A stretch of 64,000 nt of DNA, taken from a bacterium. Its GTDB lineage: Bacteria > Acidobacteriota > Thermoanaerobaculia > Multivoradales > J023. Below are positions 55,075-64,000 of the stretch, piece by piece (within the stretch, counting starts at the first letter, position 1; each line of letters starts with the position of its first letter). The DNA is taken from NCBI GenBank assembly GCA_024226315.1, contig JAAELT010000332.1:1-64000 (forward strand). The letters are read 5' to 3'. Made by a program: the position numbers and the translations under genes. Below the pieces are notes generated by a model that did not search any database, was not told the origin of the DNA, and saw nothing but the letters and a program-made list of their open reading frames with translations.

Positions 55075-56084
55075 GTCAGGCCCACGACGCCCTGCGCTGC
55101 TGGCTGGCGCGCGAAGACCTGAGCCGGGCGGAGACCGCGGAGCTCTTTGGCTCTCTGATGGACGGCGAGCTGTCAGAAGCGATGAAGGCGGCCATGCTGG
55201 TGGCGCTGGCAATGAAGGGCGAGGCGCCGTCGGAGATCGCCGGTGCCGCCCAGGCGATGCGCCAGCGGGTGATTCCGATTCCGCACGACGTCGAGCGCGT
55301 CGTCGACACCTGCGGCACCGGCGGCGACGGCAAGGGCACCTTCAACATCTCGACCGCCGCGGCGCTGGTGGCGGCTGCGGCCGGGGTAAAGGTCGCCAAG
55401 CACGGCAACCGCTCGGTGTCGAGCCGCTCGGGCTCAGCCGACGTGCTCGCCGCGCTCGGCGTTCCGATCGACACCACCCCCGAGCAGGCCGGCCGGGCGC
55501 TGGGCGACATCGGCATCGCCTTCCTGTTCGCCCCCAGGCTGCATCCGGCGATGAAAGAGGTCATGCCGGTGCGCAAGGAGCTGGGCGTGCGCACGCTGTT
55601 CAACGTCCTGGGCCCGCTCACCAATCCGGCGGGAGCGCGGCGCCAGGTGATGGGGGTCTACGCGGCCCACCTGGTCGAGGTCATCGCGCGGGTGCAGCTC
55701 GAGCTCGGCTGCGAGCACGCCCTGGTGGTCCACGGTGCCGACGGGCTCGACGAGATCACCACCACCGGCGTTACCCATGTCGCCGAGGTTCGCCGCGGCG
55801 AGATCAGCGTGTACGACCTGGACCCGGCCGACCTGGGTGTGGAGCGCGCCCGCCCGGACGACCTGCTCGGCGGTTCGCCGGAGGAGAACGCCGAGCTACT
55901 GCGCGGCGTCTTCGGCGGCGCGGCGGGGCCGCTGGCGGACGTCACCGCCGTCAACGCCGCGGCGGCGCTCTACGTCGGTGGCCTGGCCGGCGACCTGGCC
56001 TCCGGCGTCACCGCCGCCCGGCAGGCGCTGGCGTCGGGCGCAGCGGCCGACAAGCTGGAGCAACTGCGGTCGTTCGGGAGCTGA
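55071..56084 (+). CDS. trpD: Anthranilate phosphoribosyltransferase
   Basis: This 337-residue enzyme has the PRPP-binding glycine loop VDTCGTGGDGKGTFNIST and KHGNRSVSSRSGSADVLAAL, with FNVLGPLTNPAG and VVHGADGLDE. It adds PRPP to anthranilate. It is not fused to trpG. The next gene begins after about 33 bases. Confidence 0.95.
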
Positions 56085-56117
56085 CTTCGGATATCCTTGG
56101 ATCAGGAGAACGAGACC

Positions 56118-56915
56118 GTGAGCCCTACCCAGGTCGCCGACATCCTCGTCCAGATCGTCGAAAGACGCCGGCAGCGGATGGCGGAGGCACGCGCCAAGCA
56201 AACCTTCACCGAGCCGCCGCGAAGGCCCGTGGTCCAGACCGCGGGCACCAATGACTTCCTCGCCGCGTTGTCGGCCCAGCGGGGCCGGGCGGTGATCGCC
56301 GAGATCAAGATGGGCTCGCCGAGCCTGGGCTCGCTCGAAGGTCGCTTCGAGCCGCTACAGCAGGCCCGGGCCTATGCCGAGAACGGTGCCGTGGCGTTGT
56401 CGGTGGTGGTCGAACCGGACTTCTTCCACGGCAGTTACGAGCTGCTGGCCGCCTGTACGGACGCCTCCGGACTGCCGGCCGTGGCCAAGGACTTCATCGT
56501 CGATCCGTTGCAGCTCCAGTGGGCCAAGCGGGCCGGCGCCTCGGCCGTTCTGCTGATCGCCGCGCTCTACAGCTACCAGGAGCTCAAGGAGTACGCTCGT
56601 CTGGCGCGTAGCTACGGCATGGTGCCACTGATCGAGACCCACGAGCTGCCGGACCTGATGAAGCTCGGCGACGACGTCTGGGAGCTGGTGGGCGTCAACA
56701 ACCGGAATCTCCGCACCTTCGAAGTCGAGATCACCACGTCGCTGGCGCTCCTGCCGAGCCTGCCGCCGGGTGCCATGAAGGTGTCGGAGAGCGGCATCCA
56801 TTCGGCCGACGCCATCGGCACGCTCGCCGGTGCCGGATTCGACGCCTACCTGATCGGTGAGGCCCTGCTGCTCGCCGACGACCCGGAAGCGAAGCTGGCG
56901 GAGCTTCTCAGCTGA
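56118..56915 (+). CDS. trpC: Indole-3-glycerol phosphate synthase
   Basis: This 265-residue TIM barrel starts at GTG 56118 behind AGGAG; a TTG at 56097 in frame is less likely. Marks are AEIKMGSPSLG (catalytic Glu and Lys), AVAKDFIVDPLQL, LVGVNNRNLRTFEV and VSESGI. It closes the indole ring. The segment GSPSLGSLEGRFEPLQQA departs from the common SPSKG pattern but keeps the core residues. Confidence 0.9.
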   Translation: MSPTQVADILVQIVERRRQRMAEARAKQTFTEPPRRPVVQTAGTNDFLAALSAQRGRAVIAEIKMGSPSLGSLEGRFEPLQQARAYAENGAVALSVVVEPDFFHGSYELLAACTDASGLPAVAKDFIVDPLQLQWAKRAGASAVLLIAALYSYQELKEYARLARSYGMVPLIETHELPDLMKLGDDVWELVGVNNRNLRTFEVEITTSLALLPSLPPGAMKVSESGIHSADAIGTLAGAGFDAYLIGEALLLADDPEAKLAELLS

Positions 56916-56918
56916 CCG

Positions 56919-57560
56919 ATGAGGCCGAGAGTCAAGATCTGCGGCGTGACCTCGAAGGAGGAAGCGCTGCTGGCCGCCGACCTGGGAGCGGACTTCGTGG
57001 GGCTCAACTTCTACCCGCCGAGCCCTCGCTATCTGGAGCCCTCCCCGGCCGCTGAGATCGCGGACGCGGTGCGTGGCAAGGCGCGGGTGGTGGGCGTCTT
57101 CGTCGATCGCCCGCGGCGAGAGGTGGAGGAGATCGACCGCCGGGTGGGCCTCGACCTGCTGCAGTTCCACGGCGACGAGACGCCCGAGGACGTGCGGCCG
57201 TTCGCGGCGCGCGCGGTCAAGGCCCTGCGTGTGCTCGGCCGCGTCGACGCGGCCGAGCTGGCGCCTTTCGAGGGGCTCTGGGGCGTGCTGATCGACGCCA
57301 AGCACCCGCGCCTCTACGGCGGCACCGGCGAGTCCTGGCGCTTCGAGTCGCTACGCGACGCCGGCTCTGGCCTCCCGCACCGTACCTTCATCGCCGGGGG
57401 CCTGGCGCCCGGCAACGTGGGTGCCGCGATCGCCGCGGCGCGTCCCTATGGCATCGACCTGTGCTCCGGAGTCGAAGCCGGACCAGGAAAGAAAGATCCC
57501 GAGCTGCTCCGGCGGCTCTTCGAGGAGATACGAGATGGCGAGACCTCGACTGCGGCCTGA
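56919..57560 (+). CDS. trpF: Phosphoribosylanthranilate isomerase
   Basis: This 213-residue TIM barrel begins RVKICGVTSKEEAL with catalytic Cys8, has LLQFHGDETPEDV, the second catalytic Asp in VLIDAKHP, FIAGGLAPGNV and GIDLCSGVEAGPGKKDPE. It lies 3 bases after trpC and overlaps trpB by 26 nt. Confidence 0.94.
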   Translation: MRPRVKICGVTSKEEALLAADLGADFVGLNFYPPSPRYLEPSPAAEIADAVRGKARVVGVFVDRPRREVEEIDRRVGLDLLQFHGDETPEDVRPFAARAVKALRVLGRVDAAELAPFEGLWGVLIDAKHPRLYGGTGESWRFESLRDAGSGLPHRTFIAGGLAPGNVGAAIAAARPYGIDLCSGVEAGPGKKDPELLRRLFEEIRDGETSTAA

Positions 57561-58833
57561 CCTCCAGGGCTATTTTGGCCCCTACGGTGGCCGCTACGTG
57601 CCCGAGACCCTGATGGCGCCTCTCGAGGAGCTGGCCAGGGCCTACGACCGTTGGAGTCGCAAGCGCGCTTTCAAGCGCGAGCTGCGCGAGTTGTTGACCC
57701 ACTACGCCGGACGGCCGACGCCGCTCTACCACGCCAAGCGGCTCACCGAGCACCTGGGCGGCGCCCAGATCTACCTGAAACGCGAGGACCTGCTCCACAC
57801 CGGGGCCCACAAGCTCAACAACGCCATCGGCCAGGCGCTGCTGGCCCGGACCATGGGCAAGAGCCGGGTGATCGCCGAGACCGGTGCCGGCCAGCACGGG
57901 GTCGCCAGCGCCACCGCCGCGGCGCTCCTCGGGCTCGAGTGCGTGGTCTACATGGGGGTCCTCGACACCGTGCGCCAGCGGCTCAACGTCGATCGCATGG
58001 AGCTGCTCGGAGCCACCGTGACGCCGGTCGACACCGGCACCCGCACGCTCAAGGACGCGATCAACGAGTCGCTGCGTGACTGGGTGACCAACGTCCGCGA
58101 CACCCACTACATCCTCGGCTCGGTGCTCGGCCCCGATCCCTATCCGCGCATGGTGCGCGACTTCCACCGGGTGATCGGCGAGGAGGCGCGGCGTCAGCTC
58201 AAGAAGCAGGCGGGTACGGTGTCGCCGGACGTCGCCATCGCCTGCGTCGGCGGTGGCTCGAACGCGCTCGGCCTGTTCACCGCCTTCATCGACGATCGCA
58301 AGGTGGATCTGATCGGAGTCGAGGCCGGCGGCATCGGCGACGACCTGGGCGAGCACGCGGCGCGTTTCGGTGACGGTGGTTCGCTGGGTGTGCTCCACGG
58401 CACCCGTACCCTGGTGCTGCAGGACGACGAGGGGCAGATCGCCGCCACCCATTCCGTCTCAGCCGGTCTCGACTATCCGGCCGTCGGCCCCGAGCACGTC
58501 CTGCTCGCTGACGAGGGGCGCATCGAGTTCACCCGCGCGAACGACGTCGAGGCGATCGGCGCCTTCGACCTGCTGGCCAGGACCGAGGGCATCCTGCCGG
58601 CGCTCGAGTCCGCCCACGCCCTGGTTCACGCCGCCCGCATCGCGCCGCAGATGTCACGCCGCCAGATCGTGCTGGTCAATTTGAGCGGCCGCGGCGACAA
58701 GGACGTCGAGTCGGTGCAGCGCTGGAAGGCCGAGCGAGAGTCGGAGACTGCGGAGCCGCGTACCGAAGCGGCCCGGACCGGCGTGGCGGTGCACCCGGCG
58801 GCGCGGCAGTGGGTCACGGAGGGCGGCGAGTGA
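57535..58833 (+). CDS. trpB: Tryptophan synthase beta subunit
   Basis: This 432-residue PLP enzyme begins GYFGPYGGRYVPETLMAPL and has the PLP lysine in REDLLHTGAHKLNNAIGQ, AETGAGQHGVA, the phosphate loop CVGGGSNALGLF and a final LSGRGDKDVE. About 30 residues beyond the usual end form a charged tail. It joins indole and serine. The ATG at 57535 lies within the end of trpF. Confidence 0.95.
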   Translation: MARPRLRPDLQGYFGPYGGRYVPETLMAPLEELARAYDRWSRKRAFKRELRELLTHYAGRPTPLYHAKRLTEHLGGAQIYLKREDLLHTGAHKLNNAIGQALLARTMGKSRVIAETGAGQHGVASATAAALLGLECVVYMGVLDTVRQRLNVDRMELLGATVTPVDTGTRTLKDAINESLRDWVTNVRDTHYILGSVLGPDPYPRMVRDFHRVIGEEARRQLKKQAGTVSPDVAIACVGGGSNALGLFTAFIDDRKVDLIGVEAGGIGDDLGEHAARFGDGGSLGVLHGTRTLVLQDDEGQIAATHSVSAGLDYPAVGPEHVLLADEGRIEFTRANDVEAIGAFDLLARTEGILPALESAHALVHAARIAPQMSRRQIVLVNLSGRGDKDVESVQRWKAERESETAEPRTEAARTGVAVHPAARQWVTEGGE

Positions 58834-59633
58834 GCGCCATCGCTGACGTTTTCGCCCGCTGTCGCGCCGAGAAGCGCGCGGCTTTCATCCCGTACCTGAC
58901 CGCCGGCGACCCGGATCTGGCGACCACCGCCGACCTGCTGCACGCGATGGCCGCCGGCGGCGCCGACCTGATCGAGGTCGGGGTGCCGTTCTCAGACCCG
59001 ATCGCCGACGGTCCGGTGATTCAGCGCGCCTCGACCCGGGCGCTGGCGTCGGGCACCACGTTGTCCGGCATCCTGCGCCTGGTGGCCCGTCACCGGGATC
59101 GCCTGGACGTGCCGATCCTGCTTTTCTCGTACTACAACCCGATCCACGCGCGCGGGGTGGACGAATTCGCCGAGCAGGCGGCGGCCTCCGGCGTCGACGG
59201 CGTGCTGTGCCTCGATCTGCCGCCGGACGAGAACACGCCCGACGACTTCATTCCGGCGATGCGGCGCCACGGCCTCGACACCGTCTTCCTGCTCGCTCCG
59301 ACCAGCACCAGGGAACGCGTCCGGCGGGTGGCCCAGTACTCCCGGGGATTCGTGTACTACGTGTCGCGCACCGGCGTCACCGGCGACCACGGCGAGCTGC
59401 CGAAAGAGCTGGTCAAGGAAACCCGGCGGGTGCGCCGCAAGGTCAACCTGCCGGTGGCCGTGGGCTTCGGCATCACCACTCCCGAGCAGGTGGCGTCGGT
59501 GGCGAAGGTCGCCGACGGCGTGGTAGTGGGTAGCGCGCTGGTGAAGCTGATCGAGGAGCGCACCGGCGACGACGGTCTGGCCGCCGCGGTCGAGCAGCGC
59601 GTCCGCGAGCTGACCGAGCCGCTCAGGAGATGA
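58830..59633 (+). CDS. trpA: Tryptophan synthase alpha subunit
   Basis: This 267-residue TIM barrel has a catalytic Glu in LIEVGVPFSDPIADGPVIQ and the catalytic Asp in the same stretch, FIPYLTAGDPD, FVYYVSRTGVTGD and VGFGITTPEQV. It starts at GTG overlapping the trpB stop by 4 nt and is itself overlapped by the next gene, so the operon does not end here. Confidence 0.94.
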   Translation: MSAIADVFARCRAEKRAAFIPYLTAGDPDLATTADLLHAMAAGGADLIEVGVPFSDPIADGPVIQRASTRALASGTTLSGILRLVARHRDRLDVPILLFSYYNPIHARGVDEFAEQAAASGVDGVLCLDLPPDENTPDDFIPAMRRHGLDTVFLLAPTSTRERVRRVAQYSRGFVYYVSRTGVTGDHGELPKELVKETRRVRRKVNLPVAVGFGITTPEQVASVAKVADGVVVGSALVKLIEERTGDDGLAAAVEQRVRELTEPLRR

Positions 59634-60475
59634 AGATGCGTATCGCCCTGGCACAGATCGTCTCCACCGAGGACCGCGACCGCAACCTCGACCGCGCGCT
59701 GGCGGCGATGGACGAGGCCGCCGCGGCCGGCGCCGACCTGGTGGCCTTTGCCGAGATCGTGCTCGACCGTTTCTTCCCGCAGCTGCCCTGCGGCGAGTCT
59801 TCCCAGAAGGCCGCCGACCTGGCCGAGCCGGTGCCGGGGCCGACCACCGACAGCATCATGGCCAAGGCGCGGGAGCATGGGATGGTGGTGGTGTTCAACC
59901 TCTACGAGCGCGACGACCGCGGCCGCACTTTCGACAGCTCGCCGGTGATCGACGCCGACGGCACGCTGCTTGGGGTGAGCCGGATGATCCACATCACCGA
60001 CTACGAGGGCTTCCACGAGCAGGACTACTACCACCCCGGCGACACCGGCGCGCCGGTGTTCGAAACCCGCGCCGGCAAGATCGGTGTCGCGATCTGCTAC
60101 GACCGACACTATCCCGAGTACATGCGGGCGCTGGCGCTGGCGGGAGCCGATCTGGTGGTGATCCCGCAGGCCGGTGCACTCGGCGAGTGGCCCGACGGCT
60201 TGTTCGAGGCCGAGGTGCGCACCGCCGCTTTCCAGAACGGCTACTTCGCGGCGCTGTGCAACCGGGTCGGCGTGGAGGAGAAGCTGACCTTCGCCGGCGA
60301 GTCCTTCGCGGTCGACCCCGACGGCCGGGTGATCGCCCGCGGCAAACGCCTGGAAGAGGACCTGGTGATCGCCGATCTGGATTTTGCGAAGTGCGCCGAC
60401 TCGGCCGCCCGGCGCCTGTTTCTGAAGGACCGCCGGCCGGAGCTCTACGCCGACTGGGTCGCGGGGGACCTGTGA
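59630..60475 (+). CDS. Nitrilase-superfamily carbon-nitrogen hydrolase, catalytic Lys replaced
   Basis: This 281-residue protein of the C-N hydrolase family has catalytic Glu42 (VAFAEIVL), second Glu130 (GFHEQDYYHPGD) and Cys156 (VAICYDRHYPE). The lysine that normally sits in YRK-x-H is Met119 (VSRMIHITD). The closest pattern is N-carbamoylputrescine amidase or ureidopropionase. Amidase activity is therefore doubtful, or a different residue takes over. It overlaps trpA by 4 nt and the esterase by 4 nt, so it is in the operon; its link to His or Trp is unknown. Confidence 0.8.
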   Translation: MKMRIALAQIVSTEDRDRNLDRALAAMDEAAAAGADLVAFAEIVLDRFFPQLPCGESSQKAADLAEPVPGPTTDSIMAKAREHGMVVVFNLYERDDRGRTFDSSPVIDADGTLLGVSRMIHITDYEGFHEQDYYHPGDTGAPVFETRAGKIGVAICYDRHYPEYMRALALAGADLVVIPQAGALGEWPDGLFEAEVRTAAFQNGYFAALCNRVGVEEKLTFAGESFAVDPDGRVIARGKRLEEDLVIADLDFAKCADSAARRLFLKDRRPELYADWVAGDL

Positions 60476-61134
60476 GCAGAGACCACGAGGAAAACTGGCT
60501 GACGACGATCACCCACGGTCGCTACCTGATCGATCGAGCAAGCGGTGGTGAGGGCGCGCCGCTCCTGGTCGGCTTCCACGGCTACGGCGAGAACGCCGAG
60601 GCGCACCTGAAGAAGCTGCGCCGGATCCCGGGCGTGGACGGCTGGTTGCTGTGCGCCGCCGGCGCGCTCCACCCCTTCTACAACACCAAGACCGGCGAGG
60701 TCATCGACAGCTGGATGACCAGCCGCGGCCGCGAACAGGCGATCGATGACAACGTGACGTATGTCTCACGGCTGGTATCCGACGTCCGCCGGCGTTACCG
60801 GCCCTCGGATACCCTGGTGTGGGCGGGGTTCTCCCAGGGCGTGGCGATGGCCTACCGGGCGGCGGCGCGCTGCGGCTTCCGCGGCAGCGGCCTGATCGCG
60901 CTGGCCGGCGACGTGCCGCCGGACGTGGCCGGGGACGACCTGCCGCCGATCCTGCTCGGGCGTGGCACGGAAGACCCGTTGTATACCGAGGACAAGATGG
61001 CGGCGGATCTCGAGACCTTCGGTCGGCTCGGCGTGACGGTCGAGGCCTGCGTCTTCGACGGCGGCCACGACTGGGCGCCCGAGTTCTGGCGCCATGCCGG
61101 GGAGTTCCTGGAGCGGGCGAAGAACGCGTCTTGA
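60472..61134 (+). CDS. Phospholipase/carboxylesterase-type alpha/beta hydrolase
   Basis: This 220-residue hydrolase has an oxyanion segment LVGFHGYGENAE, nucleophile Ser in WAGFSQGVAMAYR, Asp in GRGTEDPLYTEDK and His in DGGHDWAPEF. The fold and length fit small carboxylesterases. It starts at GTG with a 4-nt overlap to the hydrolase before it. Confidence 0.85.
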   Translation: MSRDHEENWLTTITHGRYLIDRASGGEGAPLLVGFHGYGENAEAHLKKLRRIPGVDGWLLCAAGALHPFYNTKTGEVIDSWMTSRGREQAIDDNVTYVSRLVSDVRRRYRPSDTLVWAGFSQGVAMAYRAAARCGFRGSGLIALAGDVPPDVAGDDLPPILLGRGTEDPLYTEDKMAADLETFGRLGVTVEACVFDGGHDWAPEFWRHAGEFLERAKNAS

Positions 61135-62522
61135 CCTCCGAGGATCACCAGGGAAGGGCAGAGGCCGCCGGGCCGCATCCGTCGGTCGCGGCGCTCGCGC
61201 GGTTTCTGCTGCGGGTGTTCTACGGCAAGATCGAGATCCAGGGGCTCGAGCGGGTCCCGCTGGACGAGCCGCTGGTGTACGTCGCCAACCACGTCAACTC
61301 GCTGGTCGATGGGGCGCTGCTGCTGGCCTACATGCCGGCGCCGCCGCGGTTTCTGGCCACCAGCGAGCTGTGGCAGATCCCGATCCTCAGGCCGTTCCTG
61401 CTGTGGGCGGCTGCGATCCCGATCTACCGGCGGCACGTCGAGGGGTTCGATCCCGAGAAGAACCTGCGGACCTTCGCCGTCTGCCACGAGGTGCTGGCGG
61501 CGGGCGGCCACATCGGCATCCTGCCCGAGGGCACCAGCCACAGCCAGCCGTCGCTGGTCCGTCTGCGCACCGGTGTCGGCCGCATCGTGCTGCAGGCGGA
61601 AGTGCGTTTCGGCGGCCTGGGGACGCGCGTCGTGCCGGTGGGTTTCACCTTCGAGGACCGCGGCCGGTTCCGCTCGAGCGTCCTGGTGCAGGTGGGCGAG
61701 GCGATCGATCCGGCGCCCGAGATCGAACTGTACCGTGAGCATCCCCGCCAGGCGGTCAAGGTGCTGATCGGGCGCATCCGCGAGGCGCTGGTCGGGCTGA
61801 CGCTGAATTTCACGTCCTGGGACGAGGCGGAGCTGATCGAGCGCGCGGCCGAGATCTACCAGCGCCCGGGCGGCGGTAGGGCGGCGATCTCCCTGAGCGA
61901 GCAGGTGACGCTACGGCGCGCTTTCATCGCCGGCTACCGGAGCCTGCTCGAGGAGCGGCCCGAGGAGGTCGAGGAGGTGGCGGCGGCGGTGCGCCGCTAC
62001 GAGGCCGAGCTGGAGCGCCACGCTTTACGCGACGACCAGGTCGCCGTCACCCACTCCGCGGCCGACGTCGCGCGCTTCGTCGCCGGCAATCTGTGGCTGC
62101 TGCTCATCCGTCTGCCGCTGGGGCTGGTGGGCGTGATCATCCACTGGCTGCCGTTTCAGGCTGCCTCGTGGGCGGGCCGGCGTCTGCCCGAGACCGCTGA
62201 CCGGCTGGCCACCTACAAGGTGATCGCGTCGATGGTCTTCTATCCCCTGACCTGGCTGGCGCTGGCGATCGGTGCCGGCTGGCTGTGGAGCCTGCCGGCC
62301 GGGCTGGCGATGATGGTGCTCGGCCCGTGGAGTGCCGGCGTCGCCCTACGCCTCTACCTGCGCAGTCGGCTGGTGTGGAGCCGCCTGCGCGGCTTCTGGT
62401 TGATGCACAGCGGCAAGCCACAAGTCACCGAGCTGCGGCGCCTGCGTGGCGAAGCGGTAACGGCGATCGAGCGGCTGGTGGAGCTCTACTCCGGCAGCTC
62501 GCCTTCTTCCGAGCCGCGCTGA
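61131..62522 (+). CDS. PlsC-like 1-acylglycerol-3-phosphate acyltransferase with C-terminal membrane domain
   Basis: This 463-residue protein starts at TTG (TTGA overlap with the esterase stop). Residues 30-250 form the acyltransferase: ANHVNSLVDG (His to Asp motif with five residues between), FLATSELWQIPILRPFLLW, GILPEGTSHSQ and VPVGFTFED. Residues 310-420 include three or four membrane segments. It would transfer an acyl chain to a lysophosphatidate-like acceptor. It is the last gene of the operon and its end overlaps the convergent S41 peptidase by 37 nt. Confidence 0.82.
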   Translation: MTSEDHQGRAEAAGPHPSVAALARFLLRVFYGKIEIQGLERVPLDEPLVYVANHVNSLVDGALLLAYMPAPPRFLATSELWQIPILRPFLLWAAAIPIYRRHVEGFDPEKNLRTFAVCHEVLAAGGHIGILPEGTSHSQPSLVRLRTGVGRIVLQAEVRFGGLGTRVVPVGFTFEDRGRFRSSVLVQVGEAIDPAPEIELYREHPRQAVKVLIGRIREALVGLTLNFTSWDEAELIERAAEIYQRPGGGRAAISLSEQVTLRRAFIAGYRSLLEERPEEVEEVAAAVRRYEAELERHALRDDQVAVTHSAADVARFVAGNLWLLLIRLPLGLVGVIIHWLPFQAASWAGRRLPETADRLATYKVIASMVFYPLTWLALAIGAGWLWSLPAGLAMMVLGPWSAGVALRLYLRSRLVWSRLRGFWLMHSGKPQVTELRRLRGEAVTAIERLVELYSGSSPSSEPR

Positions 62523-64000
62523 CCCTGCAGCGTCCGGCCGCCGATGGTGGGCACCGGAATGTCGAGCGGGCCGTCTTTCAGCTCTTGACGCATGGCCAGC
62601 AGCTCTCCCGCCGGGCCGAAGAGATCGAGCGCCGCCTGGATCTGGACGTCACCCCGAGCCACCACCTGGTGGGCCGCCTCGGTGCCGAACGCGGCGGTGA
62701 AGATGTCGGAGTGGATCTGGCGGCGGGTGAAGTCTCTCGCTTGTTCGTCCGCCAGGATCTCGTCGATCTCTTCGCCGGTGAGAATTTCCTCGTCGACCGT
62801 CCACTGGCGGAACTCGTCGACGAAGCCCTCCGGCGGCTGCCAGCTCTCCTCGGCGATCTTCTCGCGGGCGTGGTAGTCGACGGCGAACTCGAAGAAGGCG
62901 TTCTCGGCGAACAGCGGCTGCAGGCCGATGGGGCCGTCGGGCATCTCGACCAGCTCGTCGGGCGCGATGCCGCCGCCGCCGTAGACCTTGCGGCCGAGGT
63001 CGGTCTGGTACTCGAGACTGTCGAGCGCCACCTCGGGCGTGTCTTCCTCGTCGTCGTCCCCGAAGTGGTTGTAGTAGTAGTCGTAGTACGACGAGTAATC
63101 GCGCTGGATCAGGCGGCCCGACGGGGTGTAGTACTTGGCCGTGGTGAGCGCGATGCCGGTGCCGTAGGACAGGTTGTAGACCGTCTGCACCAGGCCCTTG
63201 CCCCAGGTCGGCTCGCCGACCACCAGGCCGACGTCGTGGTCCTGGATGGCGCCGGCGAGGATCTCGGCCGCCGACGCGGTGCCGTTGTTGACCAGTACCA
63301 CCAGCGGGATGTCCAGCATCTCGTCGCTCTCGTCGGAGAGGAACGACTGGTGCGAATCGCGCAGCCGGCCGCGGGTCTCGACGATGCTGCTCCTCTCCGG
63401 CACGAAGAACCTGGAGACCGCGACGGTCTGGTCGAGCAGGCCGCCGCCGTTCGAGCGCAGGTCGAGGATCAGCTGCTTCATGCCCTCGCCCTCGAGCTTG
63501 TCGAGCGCTTCCTTGACCTCGCGGGTGGTCGAGCGGGAGAAGTCGGTGAGCCGGATGTAGCCGGTCTCGGGAGTCATCATGTAGGCGTAGCGCACCGTGT
63601 TCTGTGGGATCTCGGCGCGGGTGATCGCGAGCTTGAGGGGTTCCTTGAGACCCCGGCGCGTGATGTGGACGTTGACCTGGGTGTCCTTGGGCCCCTTGAG
63701 CTTGCGCACCGCCTCGTCGAGGGTCATGGTGTTGGTGGGCTCGCCCTCGATGGTGCTGATCACGTCGCCGGCGCGCAGGCCCAGGCGCCAGGCGGGAGTG
63801 CCCTCGATCGGGCTGATCACCGTCAGCTCACCGCTGCGCTTCGAGACCAGGATGCCGAGGCCGTAGAAGCTGCCCTGCTGGCGCTCGCGCATGTTGTCGT
63901 ACGCTTCCGGGGTGAGGAAGCTGGTGTGCGGATCGAGGCCGCGGAGCATACCCTGGATCGAGGCGTAGACCAGGTTCTTGTAGGGCACCTCGGCACCGTA
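62486..64000 (-). CDS. S41 C-terminal processing peptidase, partial at window edge
   Basis: The frame is open to the window end, so the N-terminus with its signal is missing; 504 residues are seen. It has an upstream LRGLDPHTSFLTPEAYDNM, a PDZ domain (GLGILVSKRSGELTVISPIE, GLRAGDVISTIEG), and the S41 core with LILDLRSNGGGLLDQTV, catalytic Ser in VNNGTASAAEILAGA and Lys in EPTWGKGLVQTVY. These periplasmic proteases trim proteins at their C-termini. The C-terminal 150 residues are acidic and specific to this lineage. Confidence 0.92.
   Translation of the reverse strand, partial: YGAEVPYKNLVYASIQGMLRGLDPHTSFLTPEAYDNMRERQQGSFYGLGILVSKRSGELTVISPIEGTPAWRLGLRAGDVISTIEGEPTNTMTLDEAVRKLKGPKDTQVNVHITRRGLKEPLKLAITRAEIPQNTVRYAYMMTPETGYIRLTDFSRSTTREVKEALDKLEGEGMKQLILDLRSNGGGLLDQTVAVSRFFVPERSSIVETRGRLRDSHQSFLSDESDEMLDIPLVVLVNNGTASAAEILAGAIQDHDVGLVVGEPTWGKGLVQTVYNLSYGTGIALTTAKYYTPSGRLIQRDYSSYYDYYYNHFGDDDEEDTPEVALDSLEYQTDLGRKVYGGGGIAPDELVEMPDGPIGLQPLFAENAFFEFAVDYHAREKIAEESWQPPEGFVDEFRQWTVDEEILTGEEIDEILADEQARDFTRRQIHSDIFTAAFGTEAAHQVVARGDVQIQAALDLFGPAGELLAMRQELKDGPLDIPVPTIGGRTLQGQRGSEEGELPE

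Overview
The window reads as a high-GC (about two thirds G+C by eye), gene-dense bacterial chromosome segment, most likely from an acidobacterium, perhaps Thermoanaerobaculia-like. That assignment is an inference. It rests on an 821-residue orphan ABC permease with FtsX/MacB-type architecture, an ABC permease fused to an M1 peptidase, a GWxTD protein, and the general gene style. No rRNA, tRNA, CRISPR array or insertion sequence was recognised.

Positions 1-6.8 kb hold amino-acid catabolism: a broken NADP-glutamate dehydrogenase, a two-gene 2-oxoacid:ferredoxin oxidoreductase with fused subunits, tryptophanase and a leucine-type dehydrogenase. Together they could deaminate amino acids and feed 2-oxoacids to ferredoxin. 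From 6.8 to 22 kb come an ABC exporter whose permease carries an M1 peptidase, a VapBC pair, the orphan permease, a modABC molybdate importer, a secreted prolyl oligopeptidase and a secreted M23-like protein. From 22 to 31.8 kb are a type II GAPDH-like enzyme, a run of overlapping genes (RlmD-like methyltransferase, flavoprotein, YhhQ-type transporter, CYTH-PTPS fusion), a small SelW-type selenoprotein whose Sec codon reads as a stop, GTP cyclohydrolase I, a GWxTD protein, FabH and AspS. From 32 to 38.6 kb are a winged-helix regulator, a tandem CAP protein, a fused AroD-AroE, HisS and an aromatic amino acid lyase.

Positions 38.6-44.5 kb form an accessory patch: a methyltransferase remnant, a second VapBC pair, a Uma2 protein, an HTH-TPR regulator next to a possible 19-residue peptide gene, a TIR-kinase cut off after its N-lobe, and a seven-to-eight unit array of 42-bp palindromic repeats.

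From 45.3 kb to 62.5 kb runs one long co-directional operon: hisZGDCBHAF-hisIE directly coupled to trpEGDCFBA, then a nitrilase-family hydrolase, an esterase and an acyltransferase. Most junctions are 4-nt start/stop overlaps, including hisIE-trpE. It is preceded by a sigma70-like promoter, a 27-codon leader peptide with two consecutive Trp codons and three consecutive His codons, and mutually exclusive terminator and antiterminator hairpins. I read this as a single attenuator that senses both tryptophan and histidine and controls both pathways, which share PRPP as a precursor. This is the most interesting system in the window. A partial S41 peptidase gene on the other strand closes it.
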